From Holtermannia corniformis (taxonomy: Eukaryota; Basidiomycota; Tremellomycetes; Holtermanniales): 64,000 bases of DNA. Both the position numbers and the translations under genes were made by a program. Under the pieces are notes generated by a model that was given only the letters and a program-made list of their open reading frames with translations, searched no databases and was not told where the DNA came from. The DNA lies in the NCBI GenBank assembly GCA_001599935.1, contig BCIJ01000021.1, forward strand, positions 243,296 to 307,295, given 5' to 3'. This document shows, piece by piece, positions 38,333 through 48,829 of this stretch. Positions within the stretch are counted from its first letter, which is position 1, and each line of letters begins with the position of its first letter.

Positions 38333-40041
38333 CTATCGCTGCGCACCCGCAGGCCGACTCCGCCTCTCTCTAGCCGCCGCCACCCGTTGCCGCCTCGCCT
38401 CGTCCGCCGACCGCGCCTGATTCGGCCGGCTCTCCTCTTCCAACCAATTCTGCGCCTGGCCCGGCGCCTGACCAACCGGCGCAGACGCATTCGCCTCCTT
38501 CACATACTCGACCATCTCTCCCATGCCCGACTTTCTCCCCTTCAGCTGCGCCTGCTCATCCATCATCCTCTGGCGCTCCTTTAGCACCGCCTGGAACGCG
38601 GGGTTGCGCGACGGCACGATGAAATCGAGGAACGCTTTACCCGTATCCTTCATTGTGGGTGGGGGCTCGATCGGGCCCGGAGGGGGTGGGACGACGGGAG
38701 GTAGCGGCATTCTCAGCAGGCTACGGACTGTAGGGCTTTTCAGGAGAGATGCTTGGATGAGGGTGATGGCGTTTGAAAAGGTCCAGTAGAAGAGGATGGC
38801 CTGGTGATGCGGTCAGCAAATTGGGCTGGGCAAGGCAGAAGGCAAGAGTGGACGTACAGCTGGCATCTGGCCAACAAAGGGGATCAGGATGACTGAGCCG
38901 ATGCGGAATGCATTCTTGAAATGCGCCATCTGACGACCCTTGGCGTTCGGGTTTGTCCCATCAGCGCCAACCTGTAGATTGATCAGCTCAATCGTCCCTC
39001 TACCTGGTCAGACCACATACCTCTAGGACACCGAGCGTCAACAGCATACTCGTCGTCGGCAGGATATAGTAGGGGTCCGCCAACGTCAAGTCGGTGACCC
39101 AGCCAAACCCACCCTCCTTCAACATCGGCAGTGGCAGAGCCGCGAGCTTCTGCAAGGCCCAGAACATGCTGAAGAACAGCGGCATCTGCATCAGGGGCAG
39201 CAAGAGGCCTTTGAGGGGGTGCACGCTGTGCTCTTTGCACAGTTGTGCCATGGCGTTCGTCACGAGCTGTTGCGCTTGCTTGTCATTGTTCTTTTTCGCG
39301 GTTGAGATGCGCTCGATCAACGCGCTCATTTGAGGCTGGACGGCGGCGAGACGGGCATTGTGCGCCGTGATGCGGACTACGAACGGAAGCAGGGTCAAAC
39401 GCAAACCGAGCGTGAAAGCCGCGATCGAGAGCCACCATGGCAGCCCGGTGATATGGTTCATCGCGACGAGGCCGTCTCGCATCCAGCCGACAATATTGAA
39501 GAAGCCGTGCTCGAGTCCGAGCAGGTTGAGATCAGAGACTTTGAGCGCCGCGTGGATCGCTTCTGAGGATCGCAGTACGTCTTGGACGTTTTCTGGCGAC
39601 GCGAGCAGCATCTCTTCAAATGTGCGAGTGGGGGATGTGATGAGGTCCGATGTTACGCTCTGCGACGCGCCGGGAGATGGGACTGGCGAGCTGGTGAGAT
39701 CTGGGTGGGGAGTGGTGAGGATCGGCTCGGGGCTGGGAGCAGCTGGTGCGGTGGGTGTGATTGGGGTTGCGCTGGTGCTGGCCGATGCGTTTTCAAAGTG
39801 TACTGGGTCTGGCTTGACATCTTCAGCGCCGGGTGTCACTGCGACTGGCCAGATTGCGTCCTGAGCCTGGTGGGGCGTCACGACGTCTGTGGATGACCGC
39901 CATGGCGTCCACGAGTAGGCGCGGGTACCAACTGCCATACCCGCGGCAGCAGTAGGGCGAGATGACGAGCCGAGCAATGATCGCTACGTATAGTCAGCGT
40001 CGACCAGGGATATATAGGGAAAATGTACACACCCTAGCCAT
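38333..40041 (-). CDS. OXA1: OXA1-type mitochondrial inner-membrane insertase
   Basis: Exons in coding order from the internal ATG are 40041-40033, 39983-39021, 38971-38858 and 38800-38333, giving 517 residues. The N-terminus (MARRSLLGSSSRP, GTRAYS) looks like a mitochondrial presequence, followed by an Ala/Pro/Ser-rich linker. The YidC/Oxa1 core has GLPWWLSIAAFTLGLRLTLL, PLKGLLLPLMQMPLFFSMFW, YYILPTTSMLLTLGVLEV and IGSVILIPFVGQMPAAILFY. A long charged C-terminal tail (KERQRMMDEQAQLKGRKSG) is the ribosome-binding type. It inserts mitochondrially made proteins into the inner membrane. The first nine coding bases lie inside the MRPL35 reading frame and in the same phase, so the two may form one tandem protein. 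Confidence 0.9.
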
Positions 40042-41092
40042 CGTCGAGTATGCGCGCGAGCCAGTCGGTGCCGTAGCCTTGGCAGCCTTTGTCGGGTCAC
40101 TCCATACAGCGCGAACCATGTTCGCGGCGACCGCCTGGCCAGCGTCCATCCCAGCCTCCTTGGCCCACGCCCTAAGATCGAACCCAGTCCTCTGCTCGGG
40201 GACCGGCAACGCCGAACCCTGCTTCTCTCCTACAGCATACTCGACGCCCTCGGGCTGTTCAAACACCAAGAACGTGTATCGGTGGTATGGTGTGCCCTTT
40301 TCAGGGTTGGGCGCGAGGTAGGGCACTAACGCCGGTGCCGATGTATCGATCGTAGCCGACGTTGGCGAGACGGAAATGTTGGGCACGATCCAGTGCACTT
40401 TAGTGGTGAACGTTTGGTTCTGAACGTCTGGTGAGTCTGGGTCGAGCATGACGAGGGTGTAGAGCTTGGGCTCGGGGTGGAACACTTGGAGAGAGATCTC
40501 GGGTGGGGTTGCGAGGGATGAAGGGGGGAGGTAGGAGCCGGGCTCGATCGGCGAAGGAGATTGCGATGGAACCGAGACGGAGAGTGATGCGGAGGGGAGG
40601 AGGGTCGGTACGAGGTCTGGTACAATGTTCATCTGAAGCAATCGTTGCATCTGTTCGGGTCAGCTCGGACTGCAGTGTCCCAACCGCACTACGGACCAAC
40701 ATGTCCAGACCGCCTTCCTTGCGCCATTTGCGCTCCGCCAGCCATCGAAACACCTCCTTGCTGAGATCACCCTGGCCTGCCTCGAACAGCTCCCTCGTCT
40801 CTGGGTCGTTGACCCAAGCTTCGACCTCGGCCTTGCGGACTTGGCGCTGCAGCCGTTGCTTCACGTCGACCTCTTGCGCCTCTGCAAGCGTCTTCTGCAG
40901 CTTTTCGAGCTGTGCCAGCCGTCTCTCCTTGTGCTGTGCCAGGAATGCGAGAGCTTGATCGTACGCTGGAGATTGACCGGCGGGCAGGGCTGGTGTCCAA
41001 GACGATTGGAGCCGGCGCGTGATGTTGATGCTTGATGCGAGTGGACTGCTTCTCGAGCGCAGTGCTGCCTGGTGCAGAAGAACAGACCGCAT
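39994..41092 (-). CDS. MRPL35: Mitochondrial large-subunit ribosomal protein with PEBP fold
   Basis: Exons in coding order are 41092-40697 and 40650-39994. The start MRSVLLHQAALRSRSSPLAS is a typical mitochondrial presequence. A helical region follows (HKERRLAQLEKLQKTLAEAQ, then EVFRWLAERKWRKEGGLDML). Next is a phosphatidylethanolamine-binding-protein-like domain with KLYTLVMLDPDSPD, HWIVPNI, PYLAPNPEKGTPYHRYTFLV and TGFDLRAWAKE, as in yeast Mrpl35 and animal mL38. If the 49-nt intron 39984-40032 is retained, translation stops at TGA 39996-39994 (344 residues). If it is spliced, the frame runs without a stop into OXA1, giving an 852-residue tandem protein. Confidence 0.88.
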
Positions 41093-41354
41093 GGTGCCAG
41101 AGCGCGTTCGCTGCAGCACAACACCAAAGTATACAAGTACAAGGTCAGCAGCAGGAGCAGAGGGGTTACCGACTTTTCATAACGCCGACGGAGCAGAGAT
41201 AACGCCGCGAGTGGGGGTTTGGCGATCAACTTGAACTGCGGCGAGCGAGGTGCAACTTGAAGCCTAGATGTATTGACATGGTCCTATTGGCAGTGACTAC
41301 TGACGCTCGCGATCGACTCAAGAGGTTGTCCTACTCCTGACACTAGATACATAA

Positions 41355-42491
41355 TCATACCGCAACCACCACAAACCCCCTCAGGACCGCAACCGTCACC
41401 ACCGATGCCCAGATTGAGCTAGACCATCTCACCCTGTCCGCGGCCGATGTCACCGTCTGTGCCGTGTCAGCTGATACGTGCAAGTCTAACACCTGCGCGA
41501 CTCACAACACCCATGAGCGGAATCTGCTGACGATCTCTAAAGTGCGGTGTAGCGCCTGGGTTGCCGCCCATCGAAGTCGTTTGCGGCAATAACGGCGCGA
41601 TAGGCGCCAACGTTGATGATGTACCGCTACTGATGGTTTGACTGGATGAACTGGCTGTGTCTGTTGTGCCAGCAGACTCGGTCGTACTGACACCACCGGA
41701 CGATAGGACCAACGATGGTCTGTCAGAGACCGTGCTTGACGTCAACGCCGACGCCGTATCACTCGAACCCGATACGGCCGACTCGCTAGAACTCGTTCCA
41801 CCGCCTAGATCCTGCGTTTTGGAAGCCACGGTACCGCTACTTTGAACGGTAGTGGACGCAACCTGGACCGGTGCCGTCGACGACGTGACCGCCGCCGCTG
41901 CCGAGCTCGGCGCCGCAGAAGTCGCCACGACCGCCGCCTTGCTCTGCGTCGTGATGGTCGTCGTTCCGCGGTAGTACAACGACATCCAACCGTACCCGCC
42001 ACAGTACTCGTCTTCGTTCTTCTGGCACACCTCGGTACACTGCGTCTCGTCCTTTTGCCAGCCGTCCCGCGGGGTCACGGTGTTGCCGCAAAAGCACTGC
42101 ACGGTTAGTCAGCGTGCGCGAGATCAGATGGATGGTTCGGACCGACTTGATCACCCATCTCTGTAGAGCAAGGATCAGCGGGTCATGCTCCCGCGTGAAG
42201 AGCGTACACTGACCCATGCCAGCATACAGGAAATTCAACCGTCGACAATTATCTTGACATCCGCTCATTCCATAGCTCAAGTCGACTGCCCACCCTTAGC
42301 TTGACCTCTGACCAGAGCTCTCAAGTCGGCTACTCACAAGTTTCGTTTAGCATCCGATAGCCCGATGGCTCTCGGAAGCAACCCAGATACGTGTAACCTT
42401 CGATCGCGTAGACCGCTGGCTCAGATTTGGCGAGTGCGTGGCGTATCAAGACGGTCAGCGCCCCGACGAGCGCTGGGAGGAGGAGGCGCAT
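41355..42491 (-). CDS. WSC-domain cell-surface protein
   Basis: Exons in coding order are 42491-42338, 42285-42214, 42160-42147, 42096-41506 and 41456-41355, giving 310 residues. A signal peptide (MRLLLPALVGALTVLI..ALA) leads into one WSC domain (about 30-105). It shows YTYLGCFREPSGYRML, CQDNCRRLNFLYAGMEMGDQ, CFCGN and a spaced cysteine set ending CGGYGWMSLY. A long Ser/Thr/Val-rich stretch, likely O-mannosylated, occupies about 115-270. The last 20 residues are hydrophobic (SIWASVVTVAVLRGFVVVAV), so the protein is anchored either by GPI or by a terminal helix without a cytoplasmic tail. WSC proteins bind wall glycans or act as wall-stress sensors; lack of a cytoplasmic tail argues against a signalling sensor. 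Exon 3 is only 14 nt. Confidence 0.82.
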
Positions 42492-42797
42492 GGGTACAGA
42501 GATGGTGTTATCCCGACTTGGTGGGGTTGGGTGCTTGCGAAGAGTCCCATTGTGAGCGGCTGGGCCCAGCCGGGCGCACCAAAGGCTGCCTTTATGTAGT
42601 TCTCACGCCGGGTTCGTGACCAATGCCCACGCCAAAGGACGGCTGCGATGACCTGCTTAGCCCGCCGGTCCTTTGCCATCCCTACGAGCACATGTAATAG
42701 AGATGATCAGCCGTAGTACAGGTATGCATACGAGCACAAGGCGTCACATACCAGAGCAATGCATTGTCGTCAATGGATCTACATGCCTCGATCAAGC
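42492..42797. other. Promoter region of the WSC gene
   Basis: 306 bp between the WSC start and the stop of the glucosyltransferase gene, both on the minus strand. No coding sequence seen. Confidence 0.4.
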
Positions 42798-45700
42798 TCA
42801 CTTGCCCTGCTCCTTGGCTTTGAGCTCTGCCAAAGCCTTCTCATACCCCCTCCTCTCGGCTTCCGTAATCTCGGCCAACTTGTCCACATCCTCGGCAATA
42901 CCCTTGTTCCCACCGCCATCCGCTGCCTTCTTGCGCTCACTTGCGTCCGCCGCGTCGACTCGGGCAGTCTTGACCGCACTCTCAAGCTGTTGCTTCTCGC
43001 TCTTCTCTGCCGGTACCGTGCCGTCGGGCGTAATGTCCATCGCGGTATCATCACCCTCCATCAAGAGCTTGGCACGTGCCTTGAGCGCGTCACGCCGTTC
43101 CTTCGTCTTCTTGTCAGCGGCCGCAAAGGCGTCGAGAAAGTGCTTGCGCTGCTCGGATGTGAGCGTCTTGGCGTCCTTGGCGCTAGCGGCTTCACGCGGC
43201 TTGCGGAGCACGTCTTCGCGCGGCGTAGAGAAGCGCTTCTGGAAGCCTTTCCATGCGCCCGAGATGGGCAGTGCGGCGACGCCAACGATGCCTAGGAGTG
43301 TCAGTACGGGCTATCGGGTTAGCGCAAAACTTGCCTGCCGCGGGTCGCGCAGTGACGTTTACGTCTGCGCCTGTCAGAGATTGGACGGGTTGCCAAGCAA
43401 AAGCAGTACTGACAACTCCGACCCATGCCCTTGATAACGCCCATAAATCCCTGAAACCCCGTCAAAGGAGCACTGCGCCTGGTCGGATTCCGGCTCACCT
43501 CTTTCTTCCCTCCCTCGAGCGGCTCCTTGACCAAGCCAGCGATCCCATCGGCGTAGCCATAGAACAAACCCTTGCCGGCCTCCTTTACACCCGATGAAAA
43601 GTCGTCCACTTTGCCCCGCTCGCGTACATCCGAGCCCAGCATACGCGGGATGTTTTCCATGCCCTCATGGACGGAAGTGACAATGTTGAGCAAGCCTGAA
43701 GAACGCGTCAGTCAGACGCAGTGTGCGAAACATGACTTACCTTTGGGGATCGCAGTAGTAGTGTTGATGATTCCCTTGGGCTGTTTCAAGCCGTAAGACG
43801 TTTGTAGGCGCAATGGACTGGACACACCGGATTGTAAAAGATTTCCGCAATGCCAGCGTGATAGTTTAGGACGGTCGAGAAGATGGCGACAGCACCGCCA
43901 GTGATCGGGTCGCTGACATGCTTGCGAGTGTCGTAGTCTTTCCCGCCTGTGATTTCGTCAGATGATACACATGGTACGGAGAAACGGTCGAGCTCACGGT
44001 GAGGCTCCAGTTTCCTGTAGTCGAGCTTGCCCTCATCGACCAGCACTTGCGCAGCGGCACCTGAAAGGCGCAGTGCCAGCGGTTCTGACCACCACAAAGC
44101 GTTACGAGATGGATCCAGATCACACCTATGATCGTCAGCGTCGACAACAGTCGCCCGACCTTTCACACCTCATGTTGAGCAGAGGCAAGTGGCGATGGAA
44201 ACTCTCCACACCCCTCTCCTCGCCCTTTTCCGTACGGATCTTCTCACCCATCTTCGCGGCAGCTTTCTTTGCCCCGGCCGAGGTCGCAAACTTGAGCGCG
44301 GCGGCCAGATTGTCGGGCGTGAGCTCTTTCTGGGGGATGGGCGCAGGTCCAGCGCCGGCATTGTGGATCATTGTGCCCCAGAACTCTTGATCGCCGAAGA
44401 ACTGGACATGTGATCAGCTATGGAAATTATGCACACCGCGCGCAACGTACGGGGACAACGATAGTCGGTCGACCCTCGCGAAGACCGATCGCAGTGGTGC
44501 CAGCGCCTGACCAGTTACTCAGCCACATAATTGTCAAAGTTCAGGGAGGCACTCACCGCCATGGTGACACACTGCCGTGACACGGTCGTTGGCGAAAAGC
44601 CAGTCGTGAGGAATATTACCTGTCCACACGGCTCAGCCCGACTTTGCTGGCTTGCTTCGCATCTTGAAGCCTACCTTCGAGAATGAACACGTCGTCCGGG
44701 ATCGACGTTCCGCCTAAGCCGCCCCATCCTGCGCTGACGAGTGCACGGACGCCGGCCTTCTTGACGGCATCAAAGATCGTCTTGGTCATTGCCGCCGAGT
44801 CTTCGACGACCACCGAGCCGAAGCTACACGGGGTCAGCCCTGCTGAATCAGAAGGTAGAATTGTACCGACCCGATATACACCGGCGCATCGCCCTTGGCC
44901 AAGAACGCAGTCAAGTCATCGTCCGGCTTAAAGTCTTCATCCGCGGCCATGAAGTAGAAGCCCGAGATGTCTGACTCAGTCAGCAACTGACCTTGAACAG
45001 TTCGTACGACTACCCACCAATGTGCTCCTTCCAGTCATCTGGTTTAGGAATCAGACCCTCGCTCCAACAATACGTCCATGGGATCTTGAGGCGATCCAAC
45101 ACTGATGGACCGGAACGCATCGAGAGAGGCTCAAGACCCAACGTCGAGGACCGGAACGAGTTGATCACGTCGCCAAGCCTGTGTAGGAATGACTTGTTAG
45201 AACGTTATATCGCAAGCACGATGATGTGACGTACCCTTGCCAGGTGAGATAGTCGGCCATGGCGTAGCTAAAGTAGTTGGTCAAGCCCTTCTCTGCGTTG
45301 GAGCTCTTGATCCGGACGAGCGGGTGTGCAAACGCCGTTGTAGGGCTCCAAGGCATAGCTGGGTCTGTCAGACCTACTGTAGCAAGTGAGACATTCGACT
45401 CACTGAAACTGATGAGCAACGGCAAGCCAAGCGCTTCGGCAATATGCACATGGGCGAATGCAGGCGGGTTGCTGATGAGGGCATCAGCGGCAAAGGGTGC
45501 ACCGGAGACGGGATCCGGCGAGTAGCAAGCCTGATGGAAGCCTTCAAGCATGTCGGCCGTCATCTTGCGTTTGGAGGCAATGTCGCCGTTGGTCAATGAC
45601 TCGAAGCCTGGCAGCAGGCCAGGGTCTGCACAATTAGTGTTGGTTCAAACTGCCACAGCTAAACATACTTTTCACCATATACGCCATGAGCTCTTTTGGA

Positions 45701-46381
45701 CTACCGCCGACATCCCAAAACTCAAGCTGGCCATCTCGACCTTTGGACTTGAGTCTGGAGTTGGCATCCAGGATCAAGTCTTTGAAGTCGGGGTGCGTGG
45801 CGATGCGCACTCGGTGATTGTTTTTGAGGATGAGTGAGAGGGCCAAGCTCAAATAAGGTTGGACGTCGCCTGTGCACGGTGATTATCACCTGAATGCGGT
45901 CTTGTAGGTTTTCACCACTCACCTCGCGAGCCTACGATGAAGATGACAATATTGAGCTTGGACGGCGAAACACCAGATGGGTCCACGGCGTACTCCTTGA
46001 CTGAACGTGCATAGTCTTTTGGCAGGTCGGGCAAGGATTGCTTCAGGTTGACCCAGATGTCAATCATGCCTTCATTGTTGAGGCTGGCACGCGAGTCGAG
46101 CCCTGTTCCAGAGGCGTGGTACGTAGAGAAGTCTGTCTGACGTCAGTGCTGACACTGTATTGCTATCATCGGCATAACGAGTGTCAGAACGTACCAATCT
46201 TGGGATCTAGCTCAATCTTGCCGACCTTGACACGCCTCACGCCGTCCTTCTTCTCCTTCTTCTCTCTTTCCAGCCTGTCCTTGTCCGACTCGTCCTCGGC
46301 CACAGATGGGTCATCCTCGGCTGCAGGCAGGACAACATCCTCCTCGGTCGTCTCTTGGAGGTGGAACGGCTTGTCTGGCAT
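42798..46381 (-). CDS. Sterol 3-beta-glucosyltransferase-like enzyme (GT1/GT28)
   Basis: Seventeen exons in coding order: 46381-46195, 46132-45923, 45869-45669, 45625-45404, 45358-45235, 45178-45018, 44970-44871, 44823-44675, 44619-44557, 44506-44451, 44401-44169, 44125-43998, 43946-43828, 43780-43741, 43695-43499, 43450-43423, 43291-42798. They give 903 residues. The N-terminal half of the GT-B fold shows IVGSRGDVQPYLSLAL, PDFKDLILDA and TMPWSPTTAFAHP. The donor-binding half shows VYIGFGSVVVED, NIPHDWLF and CHHGGAGTTAIGLREGRPTI. UDP-glucose is the expected donor and a sterol the likely acceptor, as in Atg26, but the PH/GRAM domains of Atg26 are absent. The C-terminal extension has the fungal GLFYGYADGIAGLVKEP motif and a Lys/Glu-rich coiled tail. 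The exon 16 boundaries are the least certain. Confidence 0.88.
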
Positions 46382-46613
46382 ACTTGACTCTGTCGAGTAG
46401 TGGTTGTTTGAGCGAACAGGTGGCAAGCTCGAGGAGCAGCGGTACGGTTGAACGCGTCATGATCGTCAATGGCCCACGTGGCAGTCGCGTTTCACGTGGC
46501 GGTTCGAAACACGCCTGCGGAGAAAAGCGCGGGGAAGGTGGCAACCGAGACGGCGGGTGGCCAAGAGTGATCCGCTTTTTCATTCCGGCCAGTCCTGTAG
46601 ACATCCACCTTGC
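46382..46613. promoter_or_regulatory. Divergent promoter between the glucosyltransferase and the F-box-like gene
   Basis: 232 bp between divergent start codons. Two near-repeated CCACGTGGCAGT / TTCACGTGGCGG boxes occur near 46473-46500, each containing CACGTG, plausible bHLH or Cbf1-type sites. Confidence 0.4.
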
Positions 46614-47411
46614 ATGATGCCGCTCAGTCTCCTCGACATCCTCCACGGCTATCCTCTCGTTGCCGATAACATCTACAATCAGCTCGGCAACAGGGACCTA
46701 GCTAGACTTCTGCAAGTCCATTCCGACCTCTTCGAGCCGGTCGTCGAGGTTCTCTACAGGACCATTGACCGGCCTAGGCATACCAGTCCATCCTGATTGC
46801 CGTACATCCAGCCTGCGTGTCCCTTATGGGCATTGGCTGAGTCACCAAGGCATTCAGTCCGTCGTACCATGCATCGTCGCCATCGGGCAGCTAGCTGACA
46901 CGGCCGCTCAGGGGATTGACGATAGCTCACGGCACCCTTACACTCTGCCATCCCGTTCCGCATGGAAGACAATCATCAACTGTATCTTCCCTACCATCCA
47001 GATGCGTCCAGATGAAACAAGTTCCGGCGTGGCATGCTGATGGGGCCTTGCTAGGCCCGTTATGCTGTCGAGACGGCCCTATACTTGAAGCCTTACGTAC
47101 CAGAATACAAAGATCTTCTTGACCTCCCTGTACACAGCTTCAAGTCGGGTACGCCAAGTAAACGGTGGAAGACGGTGGTACGTTGGACGCTTCAGGTCAT
47201 CAGAGCGCAACCGCTGATTTTCCAGCCCCGGGCACCAGTTTACATCAACGCGGTCCGCCGACCGTATCTCTCAGCGGTGCGGCTCGAGCACTATTTACCT
47301 ATAGTCCGCCCGAAACTGGAGAAGCTGAAGATCAATCTGCACTGTGAACAAGTCACCAACACTTCCTACCTGCGCCGACTTCCCACTTGCCTGTGGCATG
47401 GGCGTGTGTGA
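46614..47411 (+). CDS. F-box-like protein gene, exon structure unresolved
   Basis: The first coding block (46614 to about 46770) starts MMPLSLLDILHGYPLVADNI and continues with LDLARLLQ-like NRDLARLLQVHSDLFEPVVE and VLYRTID. This helix-turn-helix pattern resembles an F-box, in which the protein recruits substrates to an SCF ubiquitin ligase. A second block (about 47075-47350) reads ETALYLKPYVPEYKDLLDLP and RLEHYLPIVRPKLEKLKINL, plausible for the repeat region of such a protein. The two blocks are in different frames and I could not find a confident set of introns joining them. It may be a real gene with several introns or a decayed one. Confidence 0.35.
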
Positions 47412-48829
47412 TGTCGAGCCGCGAAGGAGATGTGCGATGTGAGATCAGACGTCGCTGCCGGAGACGAGATGCGCAAAGGATGGGTCCAACAAGCGGAGAC
47501 GGCGAGAAGACGGCGTCTGGCGGGTATGTGAATGCGCTCGGTCCGTCTGTCCCACGAGCCAACAGTTGTTATGCGCTGCAAACAAGCTTTTGATCATTCA
47601 ATGATAAGCCAAAGAGGTATTTTATGCAACAAGGATGTCAGATGAAGCCTTCGTGTGCGGTATGTCCCTCGTAGGCACACATGGGTCAGGATTGAGCTCA
47701 ATGACAATGCGCTCGTGAATCATGCTTGCCATCACGCTCAGGGGCGGATCCCGCACCATTCAAACACCCTGCGGAAGCTCAACACGCACTCCGCGGCGTT
47801 AGTTGGTTTGTACGTCCGCAACGCACTGCGAGGTGACTGAAGCGCGCTTGACCAAGTCACAGAAGATCCGAAGAGCAATGGGATCAGTACATGGAGTGAT
47901 GCGGGGTGCAGACTGACGTGGCCGCGCTTGAGAAGTCGGGAAGGCTTCAATGTGGCGTCCAGATCTCGATAGTGACACTTGACCCTCCTGCTGCTCTTTG
48001 TGGTTTGAAGCTGTCGGGGGTGGTACCGGGCGAAGAGAGTCAAGGTGGCCTGGATCGGTCGATGGTCGTTCAATGGGAATCGTGTCCCGGTTGATTCCTG
48101 CGGTGGATCTGCATCGTCGAACGGGTGGCGAGGGTCAGCAGTGAGGATATGATCTGCGCTACTCGCAACAGGTGATACAGCGATGCGCGCAAACGCAGAT
48201 GGAACGCTGCATCCCAGACCACTAAAATCATCTCGGCCATGGCATGTCTGCATATGTCTCAATGAGTGCACTCATCTTGGTTTTTTCCAAGTTGACATGA
48301 CCTCGATCATGCGTCTTGTGGTTGCGTGCCGTCGGCTGGCTCGGATGTGTACACCTTTCGACCGTCACATTCGTTTCGCAGTCTCCCAAACAGTCAAACT
48401 GTCCACATAATTTTGTGGTATGTTCAAGAACGTGCGTGTGCATACCCAGATTATCGTGCGTGGACTTGAATTCGAGCGACATGTTCGTGTTGGAGGCTTG
48501 GGCGAAGGACTGCTTCGGTGGCTTTTGGGTCGTGGTGGACTCTTGAAAGAGGTACGAAGGCGAGCGGAGGCATCGCCCTCGCAAACGAACGGAGGCAGCG
48601 CTCCGCTCAAAGTGGGGATGTTGGCGCTTGACAAAGGATAGCCGAGGACGATCGCGACCGTCTGATAACGGTGCAATCTTCATAACAGGTAAACTATTGT
48701 TGACGCGACAGCTTTAGAGTGCCGCACATATTGAGGCGCACGAGCGCCCGAGCACCGCTTCTGCGTTTGGACTGTTCCGAGCAATCGGAAAAGCCATGGA
48801 TCATGATATACATGCCATCACGCCCAGCG
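47412..48829. other. 1.4-kb region with possible gene remnants
   Basis: No complete gene found. On the minus strand an open frame (48271-47738) contains DHILTADPRHPF and, 14 residues on, FPLNDHRPIQATLTLF (about 48150-48030). The DHIL/DHRPI pair resembles the C-terminal end of endonuclease/exonuclease/phosphatase-fold proteins, whose catalytic His lies in an S/N-DH motif. I found no upstream half, so this may be a fragment. Other open stretches look random. Confidence 0.35.

Noticed and set aside
38312..38584. Arg/Leu-rich plus-strand frame downstream of ArgRS
   Set aside because: Antisense to the charged C-terminal tail of OXA1; no independent evidence.
40400..40625. Ser/Pro-rich frames opposite or out of phase within MRPL35
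   Set aside because: They are out-of-phase readings of a Pro/Ser-rich coding segment; the MRPL35 frame has the PEBP motifs.
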